Of a stretch of 48,339 nt of DNA, positions 35,346 to 44,070 are shown piece after piece. Numbering within the stretch: position 1 is the first letter of the stretch; each line of letters begins with the position of its first letter. The DNA is from an uncultured Eubacteriales bacterium. Lineage in GTDB: Bacteria; Bacillota; Clostridia; Lachnospirales; Lachnospiraceae. Made by a program: the position numbers and the translations under genes. The notes under the pieces are model-generated. The model made no database searches and had not been told where the DNA came from. It saw nothing but the letters and a program-made list of their open reading frames with translations. The stretch is from assembly GCA_900317515.1 (NCBI GenBank), contig ONHA01000030.1, forward strand, positions 1-48,339. Reading direction: 5' to 3'.

Positions 35346-36646
35346 TTATGGATCCCGAAACCTTATCTACCCTGATACTGCTTGGCAGTTTCCTGATCAT
35401 GATCATGCTCCGCTTCCCGATTGCCTATGCGGTCGCCATTTCCACCGCCCTCTGCCTTGCGTCCATGGGACAGAGCCTTGTTTCCCTTCCGCAGCTGATG
35501 GTCAAGGGCGTCTGGTCCTTCTCCCTCATGGCGGTTCCGTTCTTCATTACCATGGGCGTTCTCATGGGCTCCGGCGGTATCTCGGACAAGCTGATCGCCC
35601 TCGCGAACTCCCTTGTCGGATGGATGCGCGGCGGCCTTGCACAGGTCAACATCGTGGCCTCCTATTTCTTCGGCGGCATCTCCGGTTCCGCATCGGCCGA
35701 TACCGCTTCCTTAGGTTCGATCCTCATCCCGATGATGGTCGACCAGGGCTATGATGCCGACTTCTCCACGGCGGTCACGATCACCTCGTCCTGCGAGGGC
35801 CTGCTCGTTCCGCCCAGCCACAACATGGTCATCTACGCGACTGCCGTCGGCGGCTTAAGCGTCGGCGCGCTGTTCATGGCGGGTTATATCCCCGGCGCGA
35901 TCCTGGCGATCTCGCTCATGGTCGGCTCCTACATCATCTCGGTTAAGAACAATTACCCCAAGGGAGAGAAGTTCTCACTGATCGTTTTTGTAAAGCAGCT
36001 GGGAACCTCGATCTGGGCTCTCTTAGCCATCCTGATCGTTATCGTCGGCGTCGTCCTCGGTTATTTCACCGCTACGGAATCCGCCGCGATCGCAGTCGTC
36101 TATTCGCTGTTCGTCTCGGTCTTCATCTATAAGGGCCTTAACTGGAAGGGCGTCTGGGACAGCCTTGAGAGCTGCATCGATACGCTCGCCATCGTCCTCA
36201 TCCTGATCTCGACGAGCTCCGCGTTCGGCGCCTGCCTGACACTGCTGCACGTTCCGGACAAGGCCGCAACGTTCATCACGGGTATCTCGTCGAACCCGAT
36301 CATCGTCATTCTGCTGCTCAACCTGATCCTGCTCATCCTGGGCATGATCATGGACATGGCTCCGATCATCCTGATCGCGACCCCGATCCTTCTCCCGGTT
36401 GCGGAGAGCGTAGGCATTCACCCGATCCAGTTCGGTATCATGATGATCCTCAACTGCGGCATCGGCCTTCTCACACCGCCTGTCGGCGCGGTCCTCTTCA
36501 TCGGCTCCGCCGTCGCAAAGCGGCCCATGGAGAAAGTTGTCGTGGCAACGCTTCCGTTCTATCTCTGCATGATCATCGCTCTGCTGCTGATCTCCTTCAT
36601 TCCGCAGATCAGCCTGTGGCTGCCGCAGATCACGGGTGCGATGTAA
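35342..36646 (+). CDS. dctM: TRAP transporter large permease (DctM)
   Basis: 434 residues, about 12 membrane segments. Signature blocks: FSLMAVPFFITMGVLMGSGG, GGISGSASADTASLGSILIP, SHNMVIYATAVGG and the second-half GLLTPPVGAVLFIGSAV. It performs Na+-driven import of the ligand delivered by DctP. Last certain gene of the operon. Confidence 0.95.
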   Translation: MIMDPETLSTLILLGSFLIMIMLRFPIAYAVAISTALCLASMGQSLVSLPQLMVKGVWSFSLMAVPFFITMGVLMGSGGISDKLIALANSLVGWMRGGLAQVNIVASYFFGGISGSASADTASLGSILIPMMVDQGYDADFSTAVTITSSCEGLLVPPSHNMVIYATAVGGLSVGALFMAGYIPGAILAISLMVGSYIISVKNNYPKGEKFSLIVFVKQLGTSIWALLAILIVIVGVVLGYFTATESAAIAVVYSLFVSVFIYKGLNWKGVWDSLESCIDTLAIVLILISTSSAFGACLTLLHVPDKAATFITGISSNPIIVILLLNLILLILGMIMDMAPIILIATPILLPVAESVGIHPIQFGIMMILNCGIGLLTPPVGAVLFIGSAVAKRPMEKVVVATLPFYLCMIIALLLISFIPQISLWLPQITGAM

Positions 36647-36650
36647 GCCT

Positions 36651-37166
36651 ATGCATCAGGAAAATGCAATCATCGTTGAGGTGCGGCCTGACAAAAAAGT
36701 CTTTCGGAACTTCGCTCTCTTTGACACGTTCGTGTTAAAGAAGCGCTGGGTAAGGCCTGTCGTCTTCCTCGCGATCATGAGCGCATTTGCGATTGCCGCT
36801 CTGGTCTACGGGAAGAATCAGGCGGGCCTCCTGGGAGGCGTACTCCTTGCGGTCGGAATCGGCCTTCCGGCAGTATACGTCCTCTCTTTCCTCCTTCAGG
36901 TCAATGATCAGGCTGAAAAGAACCGTCTCTACGCGGGACGCAGGATCTACACCGTAACCCTTCGGGATGACGGCGTGTCCGTGCATCACGAGCAGAGGAA
37001 AAATGAAACCCTGGGTCTTAACTGGGCCGACATCAGTGCCTACCGCCGCAAAGACTGCATTTACCTCTACGCCGGACTAACGAGGGCTTTCCTCCTGCCG
37101 GCCGGCCAGGCAAATGTAAGCGACGACGAACTCTGGTCATTCATCGCATCTCACAAAGGAAGCTGA
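36651..37166 (+). CDS. YcxB-like membrane protein
   Basis: 171 residues with start at 36651 (MHQENAIIVEVRPDKKVFR), 4 bases after the dctM stop. Two membrane helices (about 35-80) lie between an N-terminal strand pair and a cytosolic beta-domain (YTVTLRDDGVSVHHEQRKNE, then WADISAYRRKDCIYLYAG), the YcxB-like layout. Function unknown. The tight spacing suggests it is cotranscribed with the TRAP genes, but its ribosome-binding site is weak. Confidence 0.7.
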   Translation: MHQENAIIVEVRPDKKVFRNFALFDTFVLKKRWVRPVVFLAIMSAFAIAALVYGKNQAGLLGGVLLAVGIGLPAVYVLSFLLQVNDQAEKNRLYAGRRIYTVTLRDDGVSVHHEQRKNETLGLNWADISAYRRKDCIYLYAGLTRAFLLPAGQANVSDDELWSFIASHKGS

Positions 37167-37188
37167 AGATACGCTTCCAATCAAGACA

Positions 37189-37223
37189 AAAAAAGCGTCC
37201 TGCCTTGCGGCAGGACGTTTTCT
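37189..37223. terminator. Bidirectional terminator, TRAP operon / PP2C gene
   Basis: CGTCCTGCC-TTGC-GGCAGGACG with A-run before and TTTTCTTG after, between convergent genes. Confidence 0.85.
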
Positions 37224-37232
37224 TGTCCGTAT

Positions 37233-39398
37233 TTATTTTCCCTTGTACTCCACGCAGAGCATGGTCATGTCGTCGAACTGCTGCGCGTCCCCGACAAACT
37301 CTCTGACCGCCTCGCGGACATTGACAAGCAGCTCCTCCGGCGTGGCGTCCGGGCCCTCATTCAGAGCCTCGATCATGCGCTCCATCCCGAACATCTCGTC
37401 ATCCGTGTTCGTTGCCTCCGGAATGCCGTCCGTATACTGGAAGAGCTTCGTGCCCTTCTCCAGCATTAGCTCATATTCCTTGTATCTGGCTCCGTCTATT
37501 GCGCCCAGGACAAGTCCGTGCTTATCCTTCAGCTTTTCAAACGTGCCGTCCGGCCGCTTCAGCACCGGGTACTCGTGGCCGGCGTTGGCCGCTTTCAGCC
37601 TGCCCGAGGAGAGCTCCAGGATACCGAACCACACCGTGACGAACATCTCGGCCTCGTTGTTGGAGCAGATCGCCTCATTGGTCTTGCTTAAGACCTCACC
37701 CGGAGAATTTCCCAGCATCGCAACGCTCTGCAGGATGATCTTGGACGCCATCATGAAGAGCGCCGCGGGCACGCCCTTGCCGGACACATCCGCGATCACC
37801 ATCCCGAGGTGGTCCTCATCGATCAGGAAGTAGTCGAAGAAGTCGCCTCCGACCTCCTTGGCCGGCTCCATGCTGCCGCAGATATCGAAATCGGTGCGGT
37901 CCGGGAACGCCGGCACAATGTGGGGCAGCATGGCCCCCTGGATCTGGGTCGCCAGCGACAGCTCCGTCCCGATGCGCTCCTTCTCCGCGGTCACCTTTTT
38001 GACCGTGTCGACATACTGCACCGTCTTGTGGGAGAGGGTTGCAAACGATTCCGCCAGCTCCTCGATCTCGTCGCCGGTGCGGTAGGCGTCCTCCATCTTA
38101 AATTCGAGGTCTCCCTCCCTGAGCGCCGCGATCCGCCGCGTGATGTTGTTGAGCGGATCCACGATCCGCTTGCCCAGCACCAGGGATCCGGCCAGCATGA
38201 GGAGCGCCGCCAGCACGGACAGTACGGTGGCCATCTGCTTGGACTTGTCCGTCTTTGCCTGATAGACCTCTGCCGCCTCCTCCTGGATCCGCCGGTTCTC
38301 ATCCGCGAGCATTGCCGCCGGTTTTCCGATATTTTCCTGGGTGTACGCGGAGATCAGCACCCAGCCGCTCGTCTCCATGGCTGATGCGGTGATATAGTAT
38401 GCGCCGTTCTCAAGTTCCCCCAAGAGGACGCCGACATCCTCCCCGTTAAGGGCCGCTCCCACGACCTTCGAGAGCAGTTCATTTTTGGAGCTTCTGAGGT
38501 CACTCCCCCTGTCGGCTTCCGCCATGGGAAATGCCTCCGCCTGAGGCTCCAGCACCGCGCCCCCGTCCTTGTTGACGAGGAGCTGATACTCGCCTTCCGT
38601 GAGTGAGCTCTCCATGACCGCCTGCATCTCATCGAGGAAGAGGTCCGTTCCGATAACCGCCATGAGACTTCCGTCCGGGCCGTAGACCGGAGCCGCACAC
38701 TCGGTGCAGTAGGTGCCGGTCGCCGCGTCCCACTCGCCGTTCGTGAAGATGGTTCTGCCTTCCTCCACCGCCTTTTTGTACCAGGCCCGGCTGCGCGGAT
38801 CATAGCTTTTTACCTTGCCGTCCTCGATCCAGCCGGAAGATATGGCGCTCATCGAAAAATGAACCCCCTCCGGCAGCGCGATGTAGACCGTGTCCGTACC
38901 GCTCGTTTTACATATGGATTCCATGATCCCGCTTAAGTTGGCGACAAGACCCGCACGGGCCCTGATCGCCGGATCTTCCGGGTCCACGCCGTCCGCATAG
39001 ATCACCTTCGCCGCCCAGACGCCCTCCAGTGCAAGGTCCGGACCCGCATAGGGCTGCGGTGTGTAGTCCTCCGGATTAGCGAACATTTTTTCCGCATAGT
39101 CCGCAAGAAGCCCGACCCGGTTCTGCGCCGCCTCAAACATGTCGTCCACGATAAGCGCTTCCGCCTTGTTGGAGCGCGCGAGGGTCTGCACGGCCACCTG
39201 GTCCATCACGGAGTCCGTGATCTCCGCAATCGCAGTCTGCTGCGCGCTGTTCGACTCTTCCGCCAGCTGCGTCAGCATATGGCTGTGGTACAGATAGACG
39301 ATGATGTTTACGGCGGAGATCAGCACCACCGTAAATACGATCAGGTTGAATATTTTATTCTGTATGCCCCCTATGACCAGGTTTCGTATCCGCTTCAT
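37233..39398 (-). CDS. Membrane sensor PP2C phosphatase (dCache-HAMP-SpoIIE/RsbU)
   Basis: 721 residues. TM1 is at about 15-36, then an extracellular double-Cache sensor (about 40-370, with YDPRSRAWYKKAVEEGRTIF and VIGTDLFLDEM). TM2 is at about 388-408, followed by HAMP (RIVDPLNNITRRIAALREGD), a short coiled coil, then the SpoIIE-type phosphatase domain from about 485 (KEVGGDFFDYFLIDEDHLGM, VIADVSGKGVPAALFMM and YTDGIPEATN). Such proteins dephosphorylate anti-sigma antagonists in response to outside ligands. No anti-sigma or STAS partner lies nearby, so its target is elsewhere. Confidence 0.93.
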   Translation of the reverse strand: MKRIRNLVIGGIQNKIFNLIVFTVVLISAVNIIVYLYHSHMLTQLAEESNSAQQTAIAEITDSVMDQVAVQTLARSNKAEALIVDDMFEAAQNRVGLLADYAEKMFANPEDYTPQPYAGPDLALEGVWAAKVIYADGVDPEDPAIRARAGLVANLSGIMESICKTSGTDTVYIALPEGVHFSMSAISSGWIEDGKVKSYDPRSRAWYKKAVEEGRTIFTNGEWDAATGTYCTECAAPVYGPDGSLMAVIGTDLFLDEMQAVMESSLTEGEYQLLVNKDGGAVLEPQAEAFPMAEADRGSDLRSSKNELLSKVVGAALNGEDVGVLLGELENGAYYITASAMETSGWVLISAYTQENIGKPAAMLADENRRIQEEAAEVYQAKTDKSKQMATVLSVLAALLMLAGSLVLGKRIVDPLNNITRRIAALREGDLEFKMEDAYRTGDEIEELAESFATLSHKTVQYVDTVKKVTAEKERIGTELSLATQIQGAMLPHIVPAFPDRTDFDICGSMEPAKEVGGDFFDYFLIDEDHLGMVIADVSGKGVPAALFMMASKIILQSVAMLGNSPGEVLSKTNEAICSNNEAEMFVTVWFGILELSSGRLKAANAGHEYPVLKRPDGTFEKLKDKHGLVLGAIDGARYKEYELMLEKGTKLFQYTDGIPEATNTDDEMFGMERMIEALNEGPDATPEELLVNVREAVREFVGDAQQFDDMTMLCVEYKGK

Positions 39399-39482
39399 TT
39401 ACATTCCTCCTGTAAAACCCCTCACATTAAAAATATCATATCTGCCAGTTTTCTTCAATCCTCCCTCCTTTTTCCCTTTCAC

Positions 39483-39514
39483 AAAAAACACCCGGATGCT
39501 TATGCATCCGGGTG
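39483..39514 (-). terminator. Terminator of the acyl-CoA synthetase gene
   Basis: CACCCGGATGC-N4-GCATCCGGGTG, 11-bp perfect stem, followed on the minus strand by TTTTTTG. Confidence 0.9.
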
Positions 39515-39539
39515 AAAATCATCATACATTCAAGCCGCC

Positions 39540-41234
39540 TCACAGAGTGCCCTTATAGCTGTCCTCATCCGTCTTCCGGATCAGCGCGCGCTTGATCTTG
39601 CCGCCGACCGTCTTCGGCAGCTCATCCACATATTCCACAATACGCGGATACTTGTAGGGTGCGGTCAGCTTCTTGACGTGCTGCTGCAGCTCCTTCGTGA
39701 GCTCCGGCGAGGGCGTGTAGCCCTTGGCGAGCACGATCGTCGCCTTGACGACCTGGCCTCTGACCGGGTCCGGGGCGCCCGTGATGGCGCACTCGACGAC
39801 CGCGTCATGGGCGATCAGGGCCGATTCGACCTCGAACGGTCCGATGCGGTAGCCCGAGCACTTGATCACGTCGTCGTTCCGGCCGACGAAACGGTAATAG
39901 CCGTTGCTGTCGCGCCAGAGGACGTCGCCGGTGTTGTAGCCGATGCCGCCCAGCTTCTCCTCCGTCGCTTCCGGATTCTTGTAGTAGCCTGTAAAAAGGC
40001 CGACAGGCGGGTGATGCTTCACATCCATCATGGTGAGGGAGCCTTCTTCACCGTCCTCGCAGATATTTCCGTCCGCATCCAGCAGCTGGATATCAAAGAG
40101 CGGGTTCGGCTTGCCTGTGGAGCCCTCGATCGGCTCGAACCACTCGCTGCCGAAGTTCGCGATCAGAACCGGACCTTCCGACTGGCCGAAGCCCTCGTAG
40201 ATCTGATGTCCGGTCAGCTCCTTCCAGCGCTTTACGACCTCGGGGTTCAGCGGCTCGCCGGCTGTCGCGCAGTGGTGCAGGGCGGAGAAATCATACTGTG
40301 AGAGATCCTCCTGCAGCATGAAGCGGTACATGGTCGGCGGCGCACAGAAGGTGGTCACCTTGTACTTCTCCACGTGGGACAGCAGGTTCTTCGGGTTGAA
40401 TTTTCCGACCATATCGTAGGCGAAGATCACCGCGCCGCAGATCCACTGTCCGTAGATCTTGCCCCAGCCGAACTTAGCCCAGCCGGAGTCGGATACGCTC
40501 ATGTGCAGCCGGTTCTCCTCGACGTGCTGCCAGTATTTCGCGGTGACGATGTGGCCCAGCGGATAGGCGAAGTTGTGCTGAACCAGCTTCGGCATGCCCG
40601 TGGTGCCGCTCGTGAAATAGACCAGCATAATATCGTTCCAGCGGGTCGCCTCCTCGCCGGTCGGGCGCTCGAAGACATCGGAGCATGTGTCAAAGGCGTC
40701 GTGCAGTCTCTCCCAGCCCTCTCTCTTCTCCCCGACGAGGAATTTGTACTTGAGCGAGGGGATCTCAGGGGCCGCGAGTTCGGTCTGCTGCACCACAAAG
40801 TCGTCGTCGACGCAGATCATGCCTTTCACCTCAGCCGCGTTGCCGCGGTAGACAATGTCCTTCTTGGTGAGCTGCAGGGTTGCGGGGATCAGGATGACGC
40901 CCAGCTTGTGGAGCGCGGTCGCGCAGATCCAGTACTCCCAGCGGCGGCGGAGGATCATCATGACCACATCGCCCTTCCTGAATCCCAGACCCTTTAAGTA
41001 ATTGGCCACCTGGTTGGACTTTTTCATGATCTCCGTGAAGGTGAAGATGTGCTCCTCATCCTCCTCGTTCACCCAGACAAGCGCCTTCTTGTCCGGCTCC
41101 TCCTTCGCCCACGCGTCCACGACGTCGTAGCCGAAATTGAAGTCCTCCGGCACATTGATGGACAGTTTCTCCCTGAACTCCTCATAACTCTTAAACTCGA
41201 TCTGAGGAAGAAATTTTTTCAATAAGTAATCCAA
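39540..41234 (-). CDS. AMP-forming acyl-CoA synthetase
   Basis: 564 residues of the ANL superfamily. P-loop VYFTSGTTGMPK, A5 GFGQSEGPV, A7 YNTGDVLWRD, hinge FVGRNDDVIKCSGYRIGPFE and the A10 lysine in GGKIKRALIR are intact. The length and motifs fit the acetyl/medium-chain acyl-CoA synthetase group (AcsM-like). The acid substrate is unknown. The XRE-cupin regulator immediately upstream on the same strand is a frequent companion of these genes in Clostridia. Confidence 0.92.
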   Translation of the reverse strand: MDYLLKKFLPQIEFKSYEEFREKLSINVPEDFNFGYDVVDAWAKEEPDKKALVWVNEEDEEHIFTFTEIMKKSNQVANYLKGLGFRKGDVVMMILRRRWEYWICATALHKLGVILIPATLQLTKKDIVYRGNAAEVKGMICVDDDFVVQQTELAAPEIPSLKYKFLVGEKREGWERLHDAFDTCSDVFERPTGEEATRWNDIMLVYFTSGTTGMPKLVQHNFAYPLGHIVTAKYWQHVEENRLHMSVSDSGWAKFGWGKIYGQWICGAVIFAYDMVGKFNPKNLLSHVEKYKVTTFCAPPTMYRFMLQEDLSQYDFSALHHCATAGEPLNPEVVKRWKELTGHQIYEGFGQSEGPVLIANFGSEWFEPIEGSTGKPNPLFDIQLLDADGNICEDGEEGSLTMMDVKHHPPVGLFTGYYKNPEATEEKLGGIGYNTGDVLWRDSNGYYRFVGRNDDVIKCSGYRIGPFEVESALIAHDAVVECAITGAPDPVRGQVVKATIVLAKGYTPSPELTKELQQHVKKLTAPYKYPRIVEYVDELPKTVGGKIKRALIRKTDEDSYKGTL

Positions 41235-41282
41235 AGCTGTTCAACTCCTTCTAAAACACTTCTTAAAAATGAAAACCTGCCG

Positions 41283-41831
41283 TCACTCCGCGATCACCGT
41301 GAGGAAGCGGGCCTTGACGTCGCCGCCGCAGCGCTGGCCGTGAGGGATGGTCGGGTTGAAATAGATCGAATCCCCGGCATTCATGACGAATTCCTTGTCG
41401 CCGAGCGTGACGATAACGGTTCCCTCCAGGACAAGGTTGAACTCCTGCCCCTTGTGGGTGATCAGCTTCGCGACCGCGTCCGTCGGCTCCAGCGTGACGA
41501 GAAGCGGCTGCATGATCTTGTTGGCGTAGCGGAAGGCGAGATCCTCAAAATGATACTCCGGATTGCGGTTGATCACCTTGCCGCCGCCCCGACGGATCAT
41601 GTGGTAGGTGTCCAGCTTGGCGCTCGTCCCGGTGACGATCTCGGTAAAGTCCACCTTGAATTTGTTCGCGATCTGATAGATTACACTGATCGGTACGTCC
41701 TTGCCGTTCGCCTCGTAGGAGGCATAGACTTCGGGTGTAAGGTCCAGTTCTTTCGCCAGTTCCTCGATCGTGTAGTCGCTGACTTCCCGCAGTTCTCTCA
41801 GCCTTGCGCCGATTTCATTGTATTCATCCAT
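41283..41831 (-). CDS. XRE-family regulator with C-terminal cupin
   Basis: 182 residues with start at 41831 (MDEYNEIGARLRELREVSDY), preceded by AAAGGAGACGATACA; a longer frame upstream lacks a site. Helix-turn-helix in residues 8-62 (YTIEELAKELDLTPEVYASY), then a cupin domain (KGQEFNLVLEGTVIVTLGDK, FNPTIPHGQRC). The cupin usually senses a small ligand. It lies 48 bases upstream of the acyl-CoA synthetase and probably controls it. A TATAAT at 41869-41874 is the likely -10 box. Confidence 0.92.
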   Translation of the reverse strand: MDEYNEIGARLRELREVSDYTIEELAKELDLTPEVYASYEANGKDVPISVIYQIANKFKVDFTEIVTGTSAKLDTYHMIRRGGGKVINRNPEYHFEDLAFRYANKIMQPLLVTLEPTDAVAKLITHKGQEFNLVLEGTVIVTLGDKEFVMNAGDSIYFNPTIPHGQRCGGDVKARFLTVIAE

Positions 41832-41896
41832 TGTATCGTCTCCTTTCCTAACGGGTCTTACCATTATAGCGCCTATTTTTTAAAATGAAAACATTT

Positions 41897-42673
41897 TTAT
41901 TCTTCCGCCGCAATTTTTTCGGCCGCGGCTTTGCTCCACCGGTTGATTTTCACGATCATAAAGGCGGTAACGCCGATCGATACAATGAACATGACCGCCG
42001 CCAGAATTATATACAGGTCATTGCGGCCCAGCGCGTGAAGGGACGAGTCAAACAGCGTATGCAGAAGGACCGGAATCATGATACCGGGTACATAATACTT
42101 TTTCTGCCCTGTCTCGATCGCTTTTCCGACGAAATAGCCCATGATGGCTCCATACGTAAAATGGAACGGCATGAGCGACCGGAAGATTGTCGTTATAAAC
42201 CCGCCGGAGGAGTAAAACAGGTCCTCGATGATCGTAAAGCCGGTTCCCACAATTCCTCCGCAGATCGTGTAGTCAAGCCAGGTCTTTGCAAATGCCTGCT
42301 TTCTCGTTCCCATCCGCAGGAAGAAATAGCGGCTCAGCTCCTCCGCAAACCCCACTCCGATCAGCTGCGCAACGAAAGTCTGCGCAAAGGAGATTTCCCT
42401 TTTCTGTACATCGTTGACGATTTCCATGATTTTGCCTGTATTTTCCGGATTCTGAATCACGGCTATCAGGTTATCAAGGCCGAACAGCCTTACCGCGTTA
42501 ATCGCCAAAAAGATTCCTGTCACAATCGAACCGACAATGCCGCTTAATATGCCGGCGATGACAAGACGCCTGACATTTCCCCTGACAAACGGATTCTCCT
42601 TTTTGCAGCGCATGAGCCAGCGTATCAGAACGATCGATATCGGAAGAGAGAGCAGCGCGCAGATAATGTTCAT
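41897..42673 (-). CDS. PrsW-like intramembrane protease
   Basis: 258 residues, about seven membrane helices. The PrsW family motifs are present: GFAEELSRYFFLR (Glu pair), TGFTIIEDLFY, FHFTYGAIMGYFVGKAIE and a late VLLHTLFDSS. PrsW cleaves an anti-sigma factor in Bacillus; many relatives have unknown substrates. The start at 42673 follows AAAGGAGGTATATT. The promoter is embraced by an 8-bp inverted repeat. Confidence 0.88.
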   Translation of the reverse strand: MNIICALLSLPISIVLIRWLMRCKKENPFVRGNVRRLVIAGILSGIVGSIVTGIFLAINAVRLFGLDNLIAVIQNPENTGKIMEIVNDVQKREISFAQTFVAQLIGVGFAEELSRYFFLRMGTRKQAFAKTWLDYTICGGIVGTGFTIIEDLFYSSGGFITTIFRSLMPFHFTYGAIMGYFVGKAIETGQKKYYVPGIMIPVLLHTLFDSSLHALGRNDLYIILAAVMFIVSIGVTAFMIVKINRWSKAAAEKIAAEE

Positions 42674-42700
42674 AATATACCTCCTTTATTGCGCAAAAAT

Positions 42701-42731
42701 GTGCTGTACCCTACATTATAGCATACAGCAC
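42701..42731 (-). promoter_or_regulatory. Promoter of the PrsW-like gene flanked by an inverted repeat
   Basis: GTGCTGTA (42701-42708) and TACAGCAC (42724-42731) are perfect inverted arms 15 bases apart; the -10 box TATAAT (minus strand, 42720-42715) lies between them. This is a typical repressor operator layout. The -35 box is poor. Confidence 0.6.
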
Positions 42732-42777
42732 AGGAAAATGCTTAAAAATAAATAAATTATCGCTGATAACCGGGTTT

Positions 42778-44052
42778 TCATTTTGCCGGTTCCCGGCCAT
42801 CCCCCGCCAGCATCCGCCTAAGATTCCCCGCCGTCGGCTCCGTGTCATAGCTCCACTCGATGAGCCGCACTTCATTTTCCTCGCAGAGCCGCCTCTTCTG
42901 AAGATCGAGCTCCCGCCTTGCGTCAAGGGCCTCCTCCCCGCCGAAGAACCCGACCGGGAGATAGTGCTGGACCCCCTGATACTCGATGGCGGTCCGAATC
43001 GACGGAATATAGATATCGAGGCTCTGCCGGCCCAGCCAGTCGGGGCGGTACTGGTAGAGCGTGTCCGGATACTTCTTCCGCACCGTCTGAAAGAGCGTCA
43101 GCTCATGCTTCCATTTCGGCCTGATGACGCCCTCCGCCGTAAGGCGTGTCCGGATCTCCGTCCTCCTGAGCCGCCAGTCCGTCTTAAAGCCGTCTTTCTC
43201 CTCATAGAGGGCCAGATCCTCGTACCACCATTGAAAATGCGGCATGATGATCTCGGTCAGGCTGCGGAATAGCTCGAGCTCCGATGAAAAATACCCGCAT
43301 TCCAGCATATGTGCGATATTGCGCCTCACCTGTACGGTCTTTGCCGGATTGTGGTGCCAGGGGAGATTTCCCTGATATTTCGCGATGCGGTCCGGCAGGT
43401 AGGGGGACCTGAGCGGGATCTCCTCCTCCCACAGATGGTTCTGGTACCAGGGCAGGGAGTAGTCGTAGAGGGAATATCCGCCATACAGGTCCTCCGTCGC
43501 ATTTGTGTAGAGCAGGTGGAACATGAGGAGGACGTTCTCCATATCCTGCTTGTCAAACACGGCCAGAAAATGCGCCTTCTCCTCGTCCGGGAACAGATTC
43601 CGGACGGGCCGGACAGACTCCGCGCTTTTGCAGACCACCGTGATCACGAAGAACTGGGACACGACGCTCTCCGGGAAGAGGAAACAGGCTTTCCGGTCGG
43701 TGTCAAGGTCCGCGAACTGCTCCATGAAGGATTTCACGTACGGGTTTTCCGGGAGCGGCCCGGCCTCCTGAATCCGCTTCATCGTCTCATACCGGTAGGG
43801 AAGATCCGACCAGGACAGCTGTATAAGGAACCGGTCATACTGATTCTCCGCGTACTCCTCCCGGATCGCCTCATAGTCCTCCTGCCAGGATTCATGCTCC
43901 TTTATGAGCTCCTCCATCGTGGAGAAGGTTGTCATTTCATGGTATTGCGGGTAACGCTCCCAGAGCATTAAGAGGCGGTCGAAGGAGGTGCCTCCGGCGG
44001 GGCGTTTGTGGGGTTTCGGGTACATATTTTCTATCATCCTGATATTGGACAT
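42778..44052 (-). CDS. Protein with PD-(D/E)XK-like C-terminal domain
   Basis: 424 residues, soluble. The last 80 residues carry a nuclease-like core: SLDIYIPSIRTAIEYQGVQH, with Asp346 and Glu357-x-Gln359, then FFGGEEALDARRELDLQKRR with Lys386 and a closing strand VRLIEWSYD. This D...ExQ...K layout resembles Vsr-like and DUF559-like endonuclease folds. The first 340 residues, rich in Trp, Tyr and acidic residues (ENQYDRFLIQLSWSDLPYR, FQWWYEDLALYEEKDGFK), match nothing I recognise. No methylase or helicase is adjacent. It could be a housekeeping or defence nuclease. The upstream AraC gene ends 19 bases before it. Confidence 0.7.
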   Translation of the reverse strand: MSNIRMIENMYPKPHKRPAGGTSFDRLLMLWERYPQYHEMTTFSTMEELIKEHESWQEDYEAIREEYAENQYDRFLIQLSWSDLPYRYETMKRIQEAGPLPENPYVKSFMEQFADLDTDRKACFLFPESVVSQFFVITVVCKSAESVRPVRNLFPDEEKAHFLAVFDKQDMENVLLMFHLLYTNATEDLYGGYSLYDYSLPWYQNHLWEEEIPLRSPYLPDRIAKYQGNLPWHHNPAKTVQVRRNIAHMLECGYFSSELELFRSLTEIIMPHFQWWYEDLALYEEKDGFKTDWRLRRTEIRTRLTAEGVIRPKWKHELTLFQTVRKKYPDTLYQYRPDWLGRQSLDIYIPSIRTAIEYQGVQHYLPVGFFGGEEALDARRELDLQKRRLCEENEVRLIEWSYDTEPTAGNLRRMLAGDGREPAK

Positions 44053-44070
44053 TTTCCGCCAGATGACGGG

